Shown: positions 24,501 through 38,498 of the stretch, piece by piece
How the letters are laid out: every line of letters starts with the position of its first letter
Position numbering within the stretch: position 1 is the stretch's first letter
Source of the DNA: Ancylostoma caninum
Lineage: Eukaryota > Nematoda > Chromadorea > Rhabditida > Ancylostomatidae
Length of the DNA stretch: 64,000 bases
Assembly (NCBI GenBank): GCA_037903475.1
Contig: JBAJFG010000095.1
Location: 62,001-126,000, forward strand
Direction of reading: 5' to 3'
The notes under the pieces: model-generated
Seen by the model: only the letters and a program-made list of their open reading frames with translations
What the model was told of the DNA's origin: nothing
Database searches by the model: none
Program-made: the position numbers and the translations under genes

Positions 24501-27500
24501 AAACCACAGACCTAAAAGCGACTGGCGACCATATCCCGCTAACCGACACCGTCCTCGGCTGGTAAGAATAGGAAAAGTCTTGGACACAGGAAGAAAATCG
24601 TACACTTGGCTTGCCTCTCAACTGGTTCTCATTTTCTCGCAAAGGTTCCATGCTTGCCTTGAAAATCGGAACTGCCCTAACTTTCTCCACTTCTCACTCT
24701 GCAAATTTGAGCGCTTGACCTTCAGAGTGGGCTACAAAATTATTACCGACAAGTCATTCACCATCATTGATCACCACTGCCAACTCCACAGCACCGGAAC
24801 TAAGTCCCTTTTCTGGGAGTCGAAAAGAATTCCCAGAATAATAAAAGACTCAGGGAGAAGACTATTTAGAGTTTCGCTTTAGCTTCACTTATATTTTAGA
24901 ACGTAAAAATAAGAGTAAATACATAGTGTTAACACTGAAACTAAATGTTAGGTCAGCAAAAGTTGACTAAAATTTAATTTCGCAATTATGAGATCTTCAG
25001 ACGATTTTAATTCAGTCGGAACTGAAATGAAGCGAGCAGAAATAGTTATTGTAAGGTTCTACATAGAAGCCAAAATCACCAGCAATAAAAAAGTTCCATG
25101 AGTATTCTGGGGCAGAGATAGCCGATTCGTGACAAATCTAATGTAAAACAAGAGAATGAAGAGGAAATAGTCTTCTATTCCTGCAGAAACAAGGAAAAAT
25201 AAGGCAAATTTTCGGGTGAGGGGAGCGGGCGACAACCCAGACTTTAGCCCTAATTTGATAAATTTTCCCTGTTTCATCAGACCGTTTTGAAACCAGCGAG
25301 AAACGTGTCCACGATTGCAGGATGCGTTCCCGAGTTACGTGGGATTGGCACGGCAATGTAGGTGCATCCACAGTGATTCAGGAATAAAATTGAATCCCAA
25401 GGAAAATACGAAATTTGTAGTTGCAGGATTGTAGCGATTTTCCATAGCAACGTAGTATAATTATGTGCGAAAACAATTTACTGTGTGTAGCAGTACAATT
25501 CTGCAACGGTATGTACTTAAGCCTTATCAGCTGGACAGCCGGACTGTTGGCAGGTGGTAAGAATGTGACTAATGCCGGATGCCGTCAGCCGCTTGTAGAC
25601 CCGGTGGTGTGGGAAAAACAGCATGGTTATTCATTAACCTGCGCGATGGAAAGTCAAAAGCGTATAGATGTCCTGGAAAACAAATCAGGAGGCTTTAGCC
25701 ATTAATGCTGGAAAAATAAAAATATGGGCAGTTATTAGCGATCCAAATCTCTGAGCATCACTGAATTTCAAGATTGAAGCGATCTCCAGATATAGACTAA
25801 GGTAAGTGGCTTTTCTGAAAATGTTTTAAGAAATTCCATTTCGATGAAGATTTTGAAGTTTTTAAAATATGAGAATTGAAGATGAAGTCCGGAAGTCTAA
25901 ATCAAATCATTGGAAATTTTCTTAAAAACTGATTTTTGGAAACAGATTTTTTAAAGAAATACATCCATATATCCCGTATATTTGAACATTTGGTGAAGTG
26001 TACTGGATAAATTATTGGATAGACAAAGACTGGCAAACCATACTGTCGACTCCAATACTTTTTTCCTTAAATGCGGTCCTTAACACTTAAAGATGTGTAT
26101 TTGAACTATTCAAGCAATGAGATTTCAATTCTAGAGGAAGAAATCTTACACTGCAATCGATTTTAATACAGTTTCCTCGGGCACCAGAGAAAAAAATTAA
26201 AAATACGTACGTAGTAAGGAGAAAATTACTGTTACAGCTCGCTTATGTCAAAAATTATGGAACACCCACGGCGCTTATAGTTCAGGTAGAGGAGCCCTGG
26301 CCAAACATCGAATATGTGAGGTCTAGTCGAGTTTCGAGTGGATTTCGCTTTGAATCGTTCGGAGCATCGTCTATTCGAAGATTCAGTAAAGAACCGAATT
26401 ATTCAGAACATTTTTTGAACAAAATCTTATGGAGTTTCCACATTCGCTTCCGCGGTTAGGTTAGTGACAGTCACATGAAACACCTAGAAGAAACATTTTC
26501 TGGACACTATTAACCGAAAACAGACATAAAACGGATGAGGAGACATGTGTTTGAATGAAACTGGTTTAAGAAACCTTTTAAGATGAACAGTAATAACAAT
26601 CCATCTGACATGAAACGTGAATTCAATACGGAGTAGGAAAATGTTGATGGGAAGGAAGTTGTTCGAGAATTCACCATTTATGAACATTTTGACCATTGGG
26701 TCAGAAAAGCGTTGGAAGGAGTATTGTAGGAGATGAACAAATGCACGGAAGAAAAACAAACAGGCAAATAAAGCAGGCAGTCGGTTTAAAAAAATCAGGC
26801 AACCTCATTTCACTGAATAAAAATTACAGCTTATATAAACATATGTATGCATTTGTTTATATCTCCCCTCATAAGCAGAAAAAAGTGAATTCGAAGAAAT
26901 ATTCCTGGTTCTATGGAAAGATTCCTCTCTTTGTAATTTTTCTCTCACTGAGCAGACATTCCGGAAATGTACAGAAAATTTACCTCCATCCATCACTTCC
27001 GTCTCAGCAGACAACCTTGACAAAACCAATAGGATGAAAAATGGGATGAATTTTGCAGATTGATATTTAACTTTGCAAAGCGAATTTCGGATGTGGTTCC
27101 TATCAAAATAAAAGAGTTCGAAAAACTGATCCAGACACACTTCCACTGTAAAAACGAGAGAAATGGTGGACTACGCCACCTGTAAATCTGCATTTCCTCT
27201 CACTCACAATCAGTCAATTGAGAAGTGTTCTCGACTGGCATGGAAGTAGTCCTCAAATTGAAAAAAATTTGCCGGTTAAGCTCTTGTGCCACCTCTTCAT
27301 CATTATATTAATGACCTACTCTGAACAAATTGAATTTTTTAAACGCCATGTTTGTGTTCTTTCCATAAGATCTTTTTTTTTCCTACAGATTAATCTTTCG
27401 TCACCTTTGCTAGTTCTTTCCAATTAATATAAATTTTATTTGTTGATGGAGATATGATAGCTGTTTCTTGTTGGCAGTAAAATGAAGATATTTTATGTTG

Positions 27501-30378
27501 ATAGTTTGTGGCAAATAAGTAAATGAATAAATACCAGTGCAGAAGAAAAATGCTCATGTGAAAATAGCAACAACAACAACAATAATAGGGTCAGGCACGC
27601 CCACTTTGAAATCACGTTCCCTTAGGTTTAGCCCCCCTAGCTACTGATACTGATATGTATATCAATATTAAATTCCTTAATTTCTGCGGAAAGTAGGCTC
27701 CGTGAAGTGTTTCCTTAACTTCTGTGAAAAGTTTTGGCTTTCCTAACAACTCGCGAACTGAGAGCATTGTGATTAGGATAAGGTGCGGCGGATTTCGAAG
27801 AATAAGCAGATGGAATATTGAGACAAATCCCAAGTGATTTAGGGAAAGCATTCAATGCTCAGTTTAACACAAAACAACTGGTGAATGCTACTTTCACAAC
27901 CCTGCCCTCAGCCCGCTACTTTCACAACCCTTGTGTGTCACCAATATGTATATTTTTATGGCCCCATAGGAAGCGACAAGAGAAGCTGAACGAAAATTCT
28001 TGTTAGGCTCTGAAAGAGGAGGGAAAGGCCTACAAGATGGTATATGTAAGGTACTTTGGAGTAACAAAAAACGGTAAAGAAAACATGTCATTTTTGCACA
28101 CCTAAACAACAGTAGTTCCGCAATAGCATGATAATTCCATGTCACAACAGTGGAAGGAGCCATAACCACAACTGCAGCTTGTCAAACCAGTCTTTAGTGG
28201 CGAGCTAGCAGTCATGACCTTCTGGTAGTTCATATAAGAGAAAGAGAGACCGCCGGCGCTGCCATAGATCAACCGGAAACATTAGGTGATGATGGCGCCA
28301 GTGCATTGATATGCCAGCGCGACGCGACAGTAAAGAGGTGAGCGTGCCAAGTTGAAGCGCTATGATTGCACTTTACACAGCGGGACGAGCGGAAGCCCGA
28401 AGTAAAGAAACCGGAAAAGCAGAAGAAATGGAGAGAGAAAGTGAAAAATGAGCATAGAATGCAATGTAATCATCATTTATAATGTAATGGTGTTGCAGCT
28501 GCAGGTGTGAGGATTGTTGTGATCCCAGTGATCTCCACGATCATTTTCGCGAATCGCGGCGATTCAGCCCAGAAAATCTGGCACTAGGAGCGACCGAGAA
28601 TTGGCTAATTGCCAACATACCGCTAAAATTGTGTAATCGTGAAGGTTTAAGTAGAAAACGATGTCTAGTGCACGTTTTTACTGTGGCCTCCCCCCTCCAC
28701 CTCCTCCCCCATCGGAAAAGGCAATAGGAACGCAAGAGAAAGCTTCCTTACCACCTTGTGCACCTCGTACTCCTGCACATCCCCCTCAGAAGCATCCATT
28801 AGTGCATGGTTATGTGCCTTCTTCTATGGACAACTGACACAATACACACATGACTATTGGCAATTTGTAATATTGCACTATTCTTGTTTTCTAAGTGCAA
28901 TGCATGCGACCAAGTAAAAAGTTAAAGAGAATATGAAGCGATTTCCGCGGAAATAGTTGAGCTTTCTCAGTAGTGGTTTTTAGGCTTTTCAGAAAAGAAT
29001 AATGTTATTTATTCAGGTCGATATCATACCGAGGAGATGTTATGTCCACCCTTGAGAAATAGACATATAACACTTCCGGCCAAGTGTCAAGTTGCATGTT
29101 TTCAAGGAAGGATAGTCTCACAGTGGCGGCAATAAATAATAACAAATGATTGTTCCACAGAAGCCGTAATATACTGAAGAAGCTAGGAAAATTGTGCAAA
29201 AATTGGTCCTTTCAACCTAAAGGGCGAATCAAGAACCTTCGGACAGGCAAAAATACTCGAAAAGCCGTGAAGATGAGCAATTGAACAAATATTACAACTA
29301 ATATGTACTGCAGTGACAGCCCTCGGGGTTTTATGGGGGGCTTTGTTGGAGCCTTTCATGGGATGACAAGAACGGTGATGTCAGTGGAAAGTGTGGATGC
29401 GCAGACAATCAAAGTCCCGAGAAGCAGATTATGCAACGTGAAAACTCGGTCCGAACCACAAGAATCTGCTAAAAGTACGCGCTAACCGAGCTCATGCAGA
29501 GATGGATCTTTCTTACCGAAAATGAGCTCTGTGACAGAACGGAGGGGAAGGTTCAGAGAGCTCCAGGGAGCATCTATCTATCTGTTAGTGCTTCTGTGCC
29601 TGTCATTCTGTTTGTTTGTCTGTCTGTGGCGGGGCGCTGCGAGCACGTCTAGACTCCTGGAATCACACACAAATTCTATCCGAGTTTCAGAGGAGCTCTG
29701 TAAAAAAACATTTGTCTCATTTGCATTTACAATAGCTAGCACAACTAGAAAAATCACGCATATCCTCCTAGTTAACTTGCCGTTACCTCTCAATTTCCTA
29801 TAGAAATCTATACACATCTAGTGGAAAGGGGAAGAGGGGAAACCTGGGGACTAGTTCTCGCAGAAATTCCGGAAAAGTGAAGAAACGTGGAAAATATGGG
29901 TAACGATATCTGATGGTGATAGGGGCGTTGGGTAATACTAGGCATTTAGGGCATGGATAGTGACAGAATTTCACATAAACTCGGAGATTTCGATGTTGAA
30001 AATGCAAAATTTAAATGTTAGAAAAAAGATTCCCAGCAAATGGGCGCTAGTTTTCACTCAATTCTGTTGCAGCAGTTTATCATCATATGGAATTACAAAA
30101 CCTTGAAATCGCAAACTTATCCATATATTCTTCGGAGAAATACTTAGCAAAAGCCATGAAAGTACTACGGTGGTGAAATTGCGCCGAGAGGCTTGTCAGA
30201 AATAGTATAAGTGGAAATTTCCAAAATAAGAATACATGGAGAAACATAAGATTTCCATCAAAGATGAGACTGTTCAACGAGGAAGAACTGTGTAAAGGTT
30301 AAATCGTCGCGGTCGGCGATAAAATCGGTCGTGGCGCTGGAAAGGTCGTGGCCGTCTTGTCGGCGTAGCAGCAGCCCA

Positions 30379-30403
30379 GCTACTGCGGCTGGCCCGCAGT
30401 AGC
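30379..30403. other. 10-bp perfect hairpin in a GC-rich island
   Basis: GCTACTGCGG (30379-30388) and CCGCAGTAGC (30394-30403) are exact reverse complements around a 5-nt loop. They lie inside a ~250-bp GC-rich, AGC-repeat-containing island (30295-30540) within AT-rich DNA. A donor-like site (cagcaggtgagc) follows at about 30480. No peptide in the island was recognised. Confidence 0.5.
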
Positions 30404-31700
30404 AGAGCTGCTTGTCACCGGCATGTCAAAGAAAAACCAGCAGCACTCATCAGCAGCAGATCAACGGCTGCACGTCAGCAGCAGGTGAGCTGCGGGCCGC
30501 TCGGCTGCAAATTGGTTTCTGGAACGGCCCATTGAGTTCACCAGTTCCACTTTTCTCCACAAGTAAGGAGACAATAACCCTCTGATAGCAGCGGTAGCGG
30601 TCTTCTAAAGGGTAACAAGGGTAGTGTGACATTTTTACAAGCAGCAGAAAGGTCAAAGAGAGAAAACAGAAGCGAAGATACGCAGAGAAACAGAGCGAGT
30701 CGCAACATTTCGCTGCGATCAGTTTCAAAGATTTTTACAACCACTGTTAAATGTTGATGATGAGCCGCTAACGACATCGAGAGTAGGCCAGGATGCCTGG
30801 TGCCTTAAGCGCCAAGTTTAGGGCACCTGATCTGTGCTCACAAAGCATTCAATTCGCTGATTTTTCCAGACATTGTATAAATGAAAACAAAAGGAATGAA
30901 CACAGTGAGTTTTCTGGATCTTATTTCTTTTTTTTTCTTCGCCGTTGTTCGCAAAAGTTCACAAATGGGAATCAGCGGTGATTTCAGGAGAAATCTTCGA
31001 TTTTGGAAACTTCTATGTTCCTACTAGCGTAGATCAACAGCAGCAAAAATAGAACAAGGGCATAAAAAACAAACAAAGAATAAGTCCGGAAGTCTTGCGA
31101 GAAAATAGACAAGTCCTACTGAAATCGCTAGCATCACGATTGCTCCATTTGTCCTTTTATATTCCCTTCAAAGACAGATGCTCATGAAGCGTGTACATCC
31201 CACTAAGTGTCAATGACAGTTGTCCGGAAAAAGTGACGGTTTTGCAGGAAATTTGAAGAGCTCTGCAGAAACAGCCGTGCAGATGCCAAAACCATCTTGT
31301 TGAAACGTGCGTTCATCGCAGATGTCCAGTGGAACATGTTTACATCGTAAGAAACTGCCAGGAAAAAAGAAATGGTGAAAAGTAAGACCAACAAATCAAT
31401 AAGTATGGAATGGCGATAGAGAATGATAGCATCAAATAAACAAGAACGGAGTAATTTACCATTTAATCAAAGAGTATGAAATGAGTGATATTCCGATTAA
31501 ACGACATGTTGAAAATTGGAAAGCGAAATGAAGTCAAGCTGTAAATAGTGGTACATAGTTGTCCCAAGAATGGCAAAATGAACACATTTAGTCAGTGAAA
31601 TAGGTATCGGAAGTCATACAATCGTGATAGTTGCCAATGAAAATTGAAAATGAAGAGTTTGTAGTAATTGCATAAATTATAAATTACATAATTTAGCATC

Positions 31701-31765
31701 GAATGAATGAATGAATGAATAAATAAATAAATGAATAAATAAATAGGTGAACGAATGAATGAATA
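31701..31765. repeat. (GAAT)n/(AAAT)n simple repeat
   Basis: The run starts as GAAT units, changes to AAAT units, then returns to GAAT with point changes. It is a microsatellite of about 16 tetranucleotide units. Confidence 0.8.
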
Positions 31766-34700
31766 CATGCATGGAGCGAATGAATGGAAAAAATGTTCTC
31801 TGCAAGCGATAAATTCCTAGAAGAAAACAATGCACTTTAAAAAATGGTTATAACAAGGTTTTAATAAGTAAAAGGAGTGCAAAGCTTTTGCACACAATGA
31901 AAAAACTATGTAAAACCTCATCTCGCTCCGGAACACCACCGATGCTTTTGAACGAAGTTGTATACATCAAGACGTTATATCAGAGCAAACCTAAACAAAT
32001 TATATATCAAGTATATGAATGAGTCAATCAAATCGAATGGCAGCATTGCTCGAAAAATCAGCTCGCAGTTTATGAATTATATTTAAATACTTGAGCGGTA
32101 AAAAAACTGGAAGAAATTAACAGACAGAGGATTCTATTATAGAGTGCATGAAAACTACAGGAAAGGGAACACATGAGGGAACTGAGGGAAATCACTACCT
32201 TTTCCGTTCTACCCCGTGTGATAGATGATGTTTTGAACGAAACGAGATTTGAGGAAATCAATGCTTTGATCTCGAACATTCGTAAATTCGAGTGAAAAAT
32301 GGGTATGACAAGGTATATCAATATGTTTTCAGAAGAGAAGTTTGCGCTTATCAGCGAAAAACAGAGAAAACTGTCACAACAACCACGTTCAAGGCGTAGC
32401 AGATGTCCTTCGACCCGTCAAAGACATTCGACTGCGTTGCGCAAACAACATTTGAGAACTACGCTAGATTTCTGCTAACAAACTGTCACTATCCATTACG
32501 ATAAGATGGCAAATGATCACGGAACCAGCCGCACACATTTTTGTGACAGTTGTCCGGTACGGCAAGTTGAAAAGACAACTTTTTTGGATGCTATGAACGG
32601 TTGTAAAAACGAAAGAGTCAGCATTCGATGTTTGATTCGGTCAATAATGGGCGAGGTTTCTGGGCAACAAAGGAAATGAACGCTTTCTCCAATGAAGGTT
32701 CTAGTTAACGATTAACGGGTAAGCTTTATTATTTTTCATAACACTTAAAAAATCCACCTCCATTCAAAAGATAGCAATTGTACAATTACGCCAGATTCCT
32801 GACGTTTAGCCTCTTTAAGTTTTTCTCTGATGGGCACAAATGGAAATGGTAAAGGAAAACGGATAAGGGAAAAAGAGCGATTAAAGAGCGATGGCAGTTA
32901 TCCGTCAAAGCAATGGTGGACTTACAGTTCTAACGCAATCTGATTTGTAGAAAACCCCAAACTGCTAAATTTCTATAGATATCAGGGCAGAAGTGGGTCT
33001 ACAATGAGATATTTGTGACAGTTGTTCGAGGAGTTCCATGAGATCTACATCAATAAACCCTACACCAAGAAAATATCATTGAATATTGTTAATTGTGTTA
33101 GTTGTCCGCAAATTTATATGGATTTCCCCAAGAATATGGTGAACAGCAAAGTTAAAAAGTGGAAAACTTGGAAAAAAACTTTTGACCATATTTATGACGG
33201 ATGTCCAGGAGAGGTAGTCTGTGTCCCATATTTTCACCAATGCTACAGTCCGTTTCAAAAATGAGGATAGTTGAGTATTTCTGCCTGTGATGTGCATTTC
33301 TCGAATGCCTCACGGCACTATTCCTCGCGATGCCTCTATCTCTAATATCTTCACAGTTATGTTCCGAGCTGATTAGTGATAGATGTCCGGAAAACCGCAA
33401 TCCACAGAAGTGTATTATCGCGAGGGATAATGGACCGTTACAGGGCCACTGATTGGCGCATTCAATCAATGTACCAATCACAGAGGCCTGGTAACACCCC
33501 ATTTTCGCTCATGGTGATACACACCCCCAATCCATTGGTGTTCAGAAGAACGTGCACATGAACCAAGTGAATGAGATTGGTAGTGTAGTTTTCAAAGAAA
33601 AGAGGTGCAGAGATAATTTGAAAAAAAAAAAACAGGAGAAGGGCTATAGAACGTCGAGTGGAGTGCAGCAGAAAGCCGAGAGTAACGCAGCGGAAAGCTA
33701 GAGGATCACGTTCGACCGCACAGCTGAAAGGTGAGGTGCCTGGAGCACTTGTGATGACGGTTATGCAAGTCGTGCAGTCAAAATTCACCTCATGAATGAG
33801 TAAGTGCTATTCCTGGTGACGTCACTAATCCGAGAACTCGTACATGACTGAAATGTATACATATATGGTTTGTTTATAGAGATTTTCTGCTTAATACCAA
33901 GGCTACACTGTTGAGTGATAATAGTTATCCACCAGCCCGCAGCCGTATGTGACTTAATAAATAAAAATAAGTAATAAAAATATCATGCAACCATATCGTG
34001 CTACCACAGCGAATTGTGGATTGTCGAGCCTAATACCTTATCCCGCCCCTACCCGATTGCGACCTAATTTTTTTCGTCTTCACTGGGTTTCCGCAGTAGT
34101 CTGGAAACCCTCTTAACATAGTTGCAATCGTCTTTACAGGTTAAGTATCGTCCGGAGTACTTACAAGTATTCGGAATGTGCTAGGATAGCAGCAAAAAAG
34201 CTCCATCTCAAGGTTGAGTAGCGGACTCGGCGCTGTTCTCGGTGACGGATGGGATTTGCTACATGCGGGCCACTCCCTAAATGGGGGTAAAACTCGTCCC
34301 CGGGCTAGGTAGTAGGGCTTCGTCCTTGATTCGCCTGTGGCAGAGATTGATGTGCGGGGGCGGGCCGGGACAGGTGCCGAAGATGAATGGCGATTGAAAT
34401 TCGATGTCAAACACCTTAATGAGATGTGAGGGGTAAGTGGGGGAAAGGAGAGATGGAATGGGAGAATTTGATGGGTGACGAGTAGTTACAGATGTGACGC
34501 CCTCGCAAGAATTTGCCTATTAGAGAGTCGTTTCGTGATAAAGAACACAGAAAAACAGCACAAAAGAGGAAAAGCTGGAAAAATTTCAAAGCATAGTCGT
34601 TGAATAAGGACCAGGTGAGTTCATCACAAGAAATATAAATGTCTGAGAATGTGCGCGAAATAAGCAAACAATAGAAACTTCCAGACATTAAGACCGAAGA

Positions 34701-35870
34701 AATTGGAAAAGTGAAGGATAACTCTAAAAAATAGAAATATGAAATGAATAAAGAAGGAAAAGTGTTGAAAGAAGAGATTGAAAGTTTCCGACTTTTCTAG
34801 ATGAGAATTTTCTGCGAATATTTTCCATGCGACAACGACTTGCACAAAAAAAAACTGAAGAAATGCTCGGACGACATTTTTCGAAGCCTTGAAACCGAGA
34901 ATTTCTCTGAGTTCTGGAAAATTCCAAAATTCTCAGGTTGGAGAACAGGAAAATGTGACCAGTTTGGATGAAGAAAGCCTTGATAATCTAATTTCAAGAC
35001 AGAATCCGGAAATATCTAAGGAGGATTTACTAGCAGTACAAGTGCAGTCTTAAATGTGAGCTCGTTTCATGTGTTTGCTCCGAACAATTAAGGAAAATGT
35101 GTGGAATTCTATGGTAGGAAAAGTTTTAAAAAGGAAAAAGGAAGATCATACGTAGCGGGGCAGATGGGGACGGTGGGGAGAGGAGGGGGACAACGGAGTG
35201 GGTAAAAAGGAGTTGCATCCGTCAATATGGGGGACAGTCCCGTATATTGAATGGTTAAGAACGAATACATAAAAGGCCATAAAAATAAAAAAAAACAAGA
35301 AAGAAACATGAGCAACAAATTAACGAGTAAAAGTATCCTAGTATAAAAATTTCATGTGTTTTATAAGGCAATTCCGAAGGATTCGCAGACCTATTCGTAA
35401 GGGAGGAGGCTTCTGGATTACCGCCACTACCTCGAAACCTCTACTTTTGCAAGATAAATTACACTTCTGGAAAAGACGCGAAAAACTGGGAGCTTCGTAG
35501 GTCAACACTCTATGACTAAGTGTCCATCGAATCTCATCCAGAATACAGCTGGAAGCAACAAACTCATCATGCATTCCCGCAGAGGACTTCATTTCGACAC
35601 GAAAACTGTGCTAGCGAGACGGGGGCTAAGCAACTGAGCGTGTATTGAGAATCTAGGGATATAATTTTGAGCAGCGAGAAATTACAATGCGAAGGCGAGC
35701 AATTTATTGTTATTGAGAATTTGACTCTCTGTCGCCGATATTTGAGTGAGGCTTATTGTGAGGATCCATGCCAAAAAGACGACGTGACTATGATTTCTTC
35801 CAGAACTTCCTACTCAGCGCAATTTAAAATCACTCATTTTATTGGACATGCAATCTGTGCATATAAAAAT
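31766..35870. other. No recognisable gene
   Basis: Copies of a short motif close to TTGTGACAGTTGTCCGG occur at 32541, 33011, 33092, 33192 and 33376. A 57-codon frame starting at an ATG around 32503 reads through the first of these as CDSCP. Nothing identifiable results. A guanine-run tract at 35157-35189 is listed separately. An A-rich tail lies near 33955-33985. Confidence 0.25.
35157..35189 (+). other. Canonical G-quadruplex motif
   Basis: Four runs of four or five G are separated by loops of seven, four and four bases (GGGG, cagat plus GGGG, acggt plus GGGG, agagga plus GGGGG). This satisfies the usual fold rule on the plus strand. It has no nearby gene to regulate that I can recognise. 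Confidence 0.5.
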
Positions 35871-35874
35871 TCGT

Positions 35875-35895
35875 ATATATATATATATATATATG
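35875..35895. repeat. (AT)n dinucleotide repeat
   Basis: About ten AT units lie just before the 36-kb tandem repeat. Confidence 0.85.
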
Positions 35896-36022
35896 ACGGA
35901 TAGAAATCGCGGAGATTAAACCGATGGGGACCAAACTTTGGATGTGTACAGCCTGAGGGCCGGCAAAGGTTTTAGGCTACATTGCGCCTGGGATTATCGA
36001 CTGCCTGGTTTATCGATTATAT

Positions 36023-36333
36023 CGACTTTATTGATTTTTCTATTTTGCCTAGGGCATGGTGGCGACATGTCCACTGGATTATGTCAATACGCTGGACACG
36101 AATATGACAACCCTTTTGTACGACACTATTATTATGATTATTATTAATTATTGATTTATCTATTTTATTGATTTTTCGCTATTTTTGCCCCGAGAGAGGT
36201 GAAAACATGACTACTGGGGTATGTCAATGCGCTGAATGCGAATCTGCCAACCGTTTCGTACGACCTATCGATTTATCGATTTTATTGATTTTCCGGTATT
36301 CTTGCTCTGAGTCGCTGAAACCGTGTCTTCTGG
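36023..36333 (+). repeat. Degenerate tandem repeat, two and a half units of ~110-140 bp
   Basis: Each unit starts with ttattgattttt-c-tatttt (36026, 36163, 36277), and the first two continue with atg-c-actgg-tatgtcaa. In the plus strand the first two units read MSTGLCQYAGHEYDNPFVR and MTTGVCQCAECESANRFVR, in open frames 35938-36147 and 36168-36533. The second frame continues another ~65 codons into non-repeat sequence and ends at 36533. The family is unknown. The similar peptides could reflect a once-coding repeat or simply the similar DNA. Confidence 0.5.
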
Positions 36334-36533
36334 GATTTTCCGGAACGATCAACGTGAACGGCAAGCACTTTAGAAGAGTTTCTCACCAGCTAAACAACTT
36401 TACCTTATTTTTGAGGGAAGGTGACGGGAAGAAGAAGTGTCTCTCTGCTGATCACCAAATGTTGAATATCTCGATAGGATCTCGATTGGCTCAACAAGTG
36501 TTGGCATCAGCTTCAGATAGCCGGCAGAAATAG

Positions 36534-38118
36534 AAGACCCAACCAAAGCCGGGTGCAGCGTCTAGTGTTAAATAAATCAAACTTGAATGGTTTAAAATTG
36601 AACAAATTAATGGTGATGTAAGTACACAGAATAATAAAATTAGCAATATCATTAGATTCGCCAGGTGCACAGTGTTGCTGCAGCCAATGAGCCTAGAGAC
36701 GTTCCATTCTGGAAAATTCTAGCCTCTCCAGAAAATGGTGATGAATGGCTGAAATTCACAGAAAATGTCATCAAAGGAATTGTTTCCACATCTCTGCTAG
36801 CAGAAAAAATATGAGAAAAATAACGAAAATAAGAAATTCTCCAAAAGGAGATTACATATGCAAAACTTCCTTCTATTTTATGAAGTATGTAATTTTGACC
36901 GTGCCGTCGCGCATCCGCCTATGCACGTCTCCCACATGCGCTATCGATAGTGGAGAATATCAATCAACCTTGAATTTGAGCATTCTTTCAACATCTTGGA
37001 AAAAAGAAGGTCCTCTGCGAACCCGTTTCCCAAAAATTCTCCCTCTTCCTCGACATCCGCCTCGAAGCAATGGACACGCTGCTGCCGTTTGATATCTATG
37101 CCTAGCAAAAAACCAAGAATGCCCTGGATGATTTCCGGTTTTCAGGAACGGGTTGGAGGGCAACACCATAACGATGCAATAAACACATATAGTAATAATA
37201 CTGCTGACGACAATAGGAATGACGACAGGAGACGGCAAACAAAACAAACGAAACGCAGCGTCGCAGGAGTCGACACCTCCGGCATACTTCGGATTTTTGC
37301 TCTGGCAGTTACACAACAAGGAATAGCGTAGAATAGCATAGTGTTGTCGCGAAACTGTGAACACCTGACGATTTATGAACGCTCCTGGAAAGACTGTTTG
37401 CTTCACACTCAATCAGAAGGGACGAGTTTCTGGAGCAAATCTGGTGGATTCCATAACAAATGTGAAAACTGGCTATAATTTTCTAAATCATTCGAATAAA
37501 GCTAAGCTATTTCTGAAAGAAAAACTCATCGTTTCCAAAAAAAATGGGAGAGCATCAATCTCCCCTGGAACGCCTGTGAATCCCGTTGTTGAAGCGACAA
37601 ACATCGTCCCCAACATGGCTTCTGATGGTCACGGTCACTAGTAGCTCTAGGAGTTTCCAAGAGGTGCGATTCTCCAAGGATTTGCCATAAAATGTGGAAA
37701 CTGGTATTTCACAGAGAGCCGTTCACAATTGGGCTTAACAATTATTAGGAATGGCCATGAAGACACCTTAATGGTACCAGCGTCGACAATTTTATAGCTC
37801 GTTGCAGGTCCTGTAATGGCCACAAAGCCAACAGTTTGGAGAAGCTCTTCCAGAACTTGATGGGAATCCAACAGAAAATTGCACAGTGAGGATTTTGGCT
37901 TCGAAGCCAGATGTTTTCAAAACATGATGGGAAAACGGCAAAGTAAGAGTTGGTGGTAACCATAATTGGAGATTAACTCGAGTTACGCATAGAGTCTATT
38001 AACAGTTGGTAAATGAGTGCTCCACAGTATAGTGGTTGATGAAGGAGAGATAACCGAGAACCGAGGTGATGGGTTGAGAAGGGCATTGTCCCACCTCTGG
38101 CGATTATTATACAAAAAT
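36534..38118. other. No recognisable gene
   Basis: A 150-codon minus-strand frame (37412-36960) and a 111-codon plus-strand frame (36996-37331) overlap in a slightly GC-rich patch. Neither is recognisable. Confidence 0.3.
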
Positions 38119-38498
38119 AATCTCCAGAAGCTGCTGATCACAACTGTAAACGTGATTCCGTGCGGAATTGGCAAACAACATGTCCTCGAGCCACAATTTT
38201 CGGGAGTTTGTGGGCGGAGCCAGGCGGGGTAAAGCGGGAGGATGAAGTTTCTGAATAATGCACTTCCTGGAACGCACCTTCTGGGGAAATTCGCACTTCT
38301 CTTGAGAATTCCTCATAATCCACTTCTTATTACGTTAGAAATTGCGCTGCATTTGTGACCACCAACATGATGCGAAAACTCCGTAGTCTCGCTTTGGCTC
38401 CGCCCACAAGCTCCTCAAGAGGTGGGACTCGGAGAAGTGGTTTTCAGCAGTTTTGTATAGAATCACGTAAATCTTTGTGATCAGAAGCTCCTGGAGAA
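38119..38498. repeat. Fold-back element, ~380 bp
   Basis: The outer arms tctccagaagctgctgatca and its counterpart (tgatcagaagctcctggaga read from 38479 to 38497) are inverted copies that continue to a shared acgtgattc. Inside, a second matching block, gtttgtgggcggagcc (38207-38222), pairs with ggctccgcccacaagc (38396-38411). The space between matching blocks is less alike. No clear target duplication is seen. It is probably an old MITE. Confidence 0.55.

Larger units (their letters stand above)
19801..31700. other. No recognisable gene; long AT-rich stretch
   Basis: A-rich tetranucleotide tails occur at 20412-20434, 21538-21567 and around 27505-27530. A proline/leucine-rich open stretch on plus ends at 21795, and another on plus (23607-23942) ends in a basic peptide after MSLFDLWPFLYRCW. 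Neither is recognisable, and both are within the range of chance frames. On the minus strand, 31465 to 31203 is open and encodes a hydrophobic helix-like run but has no start codon. A short hairpin lies at 30379-30403. Confidence 0.25.
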
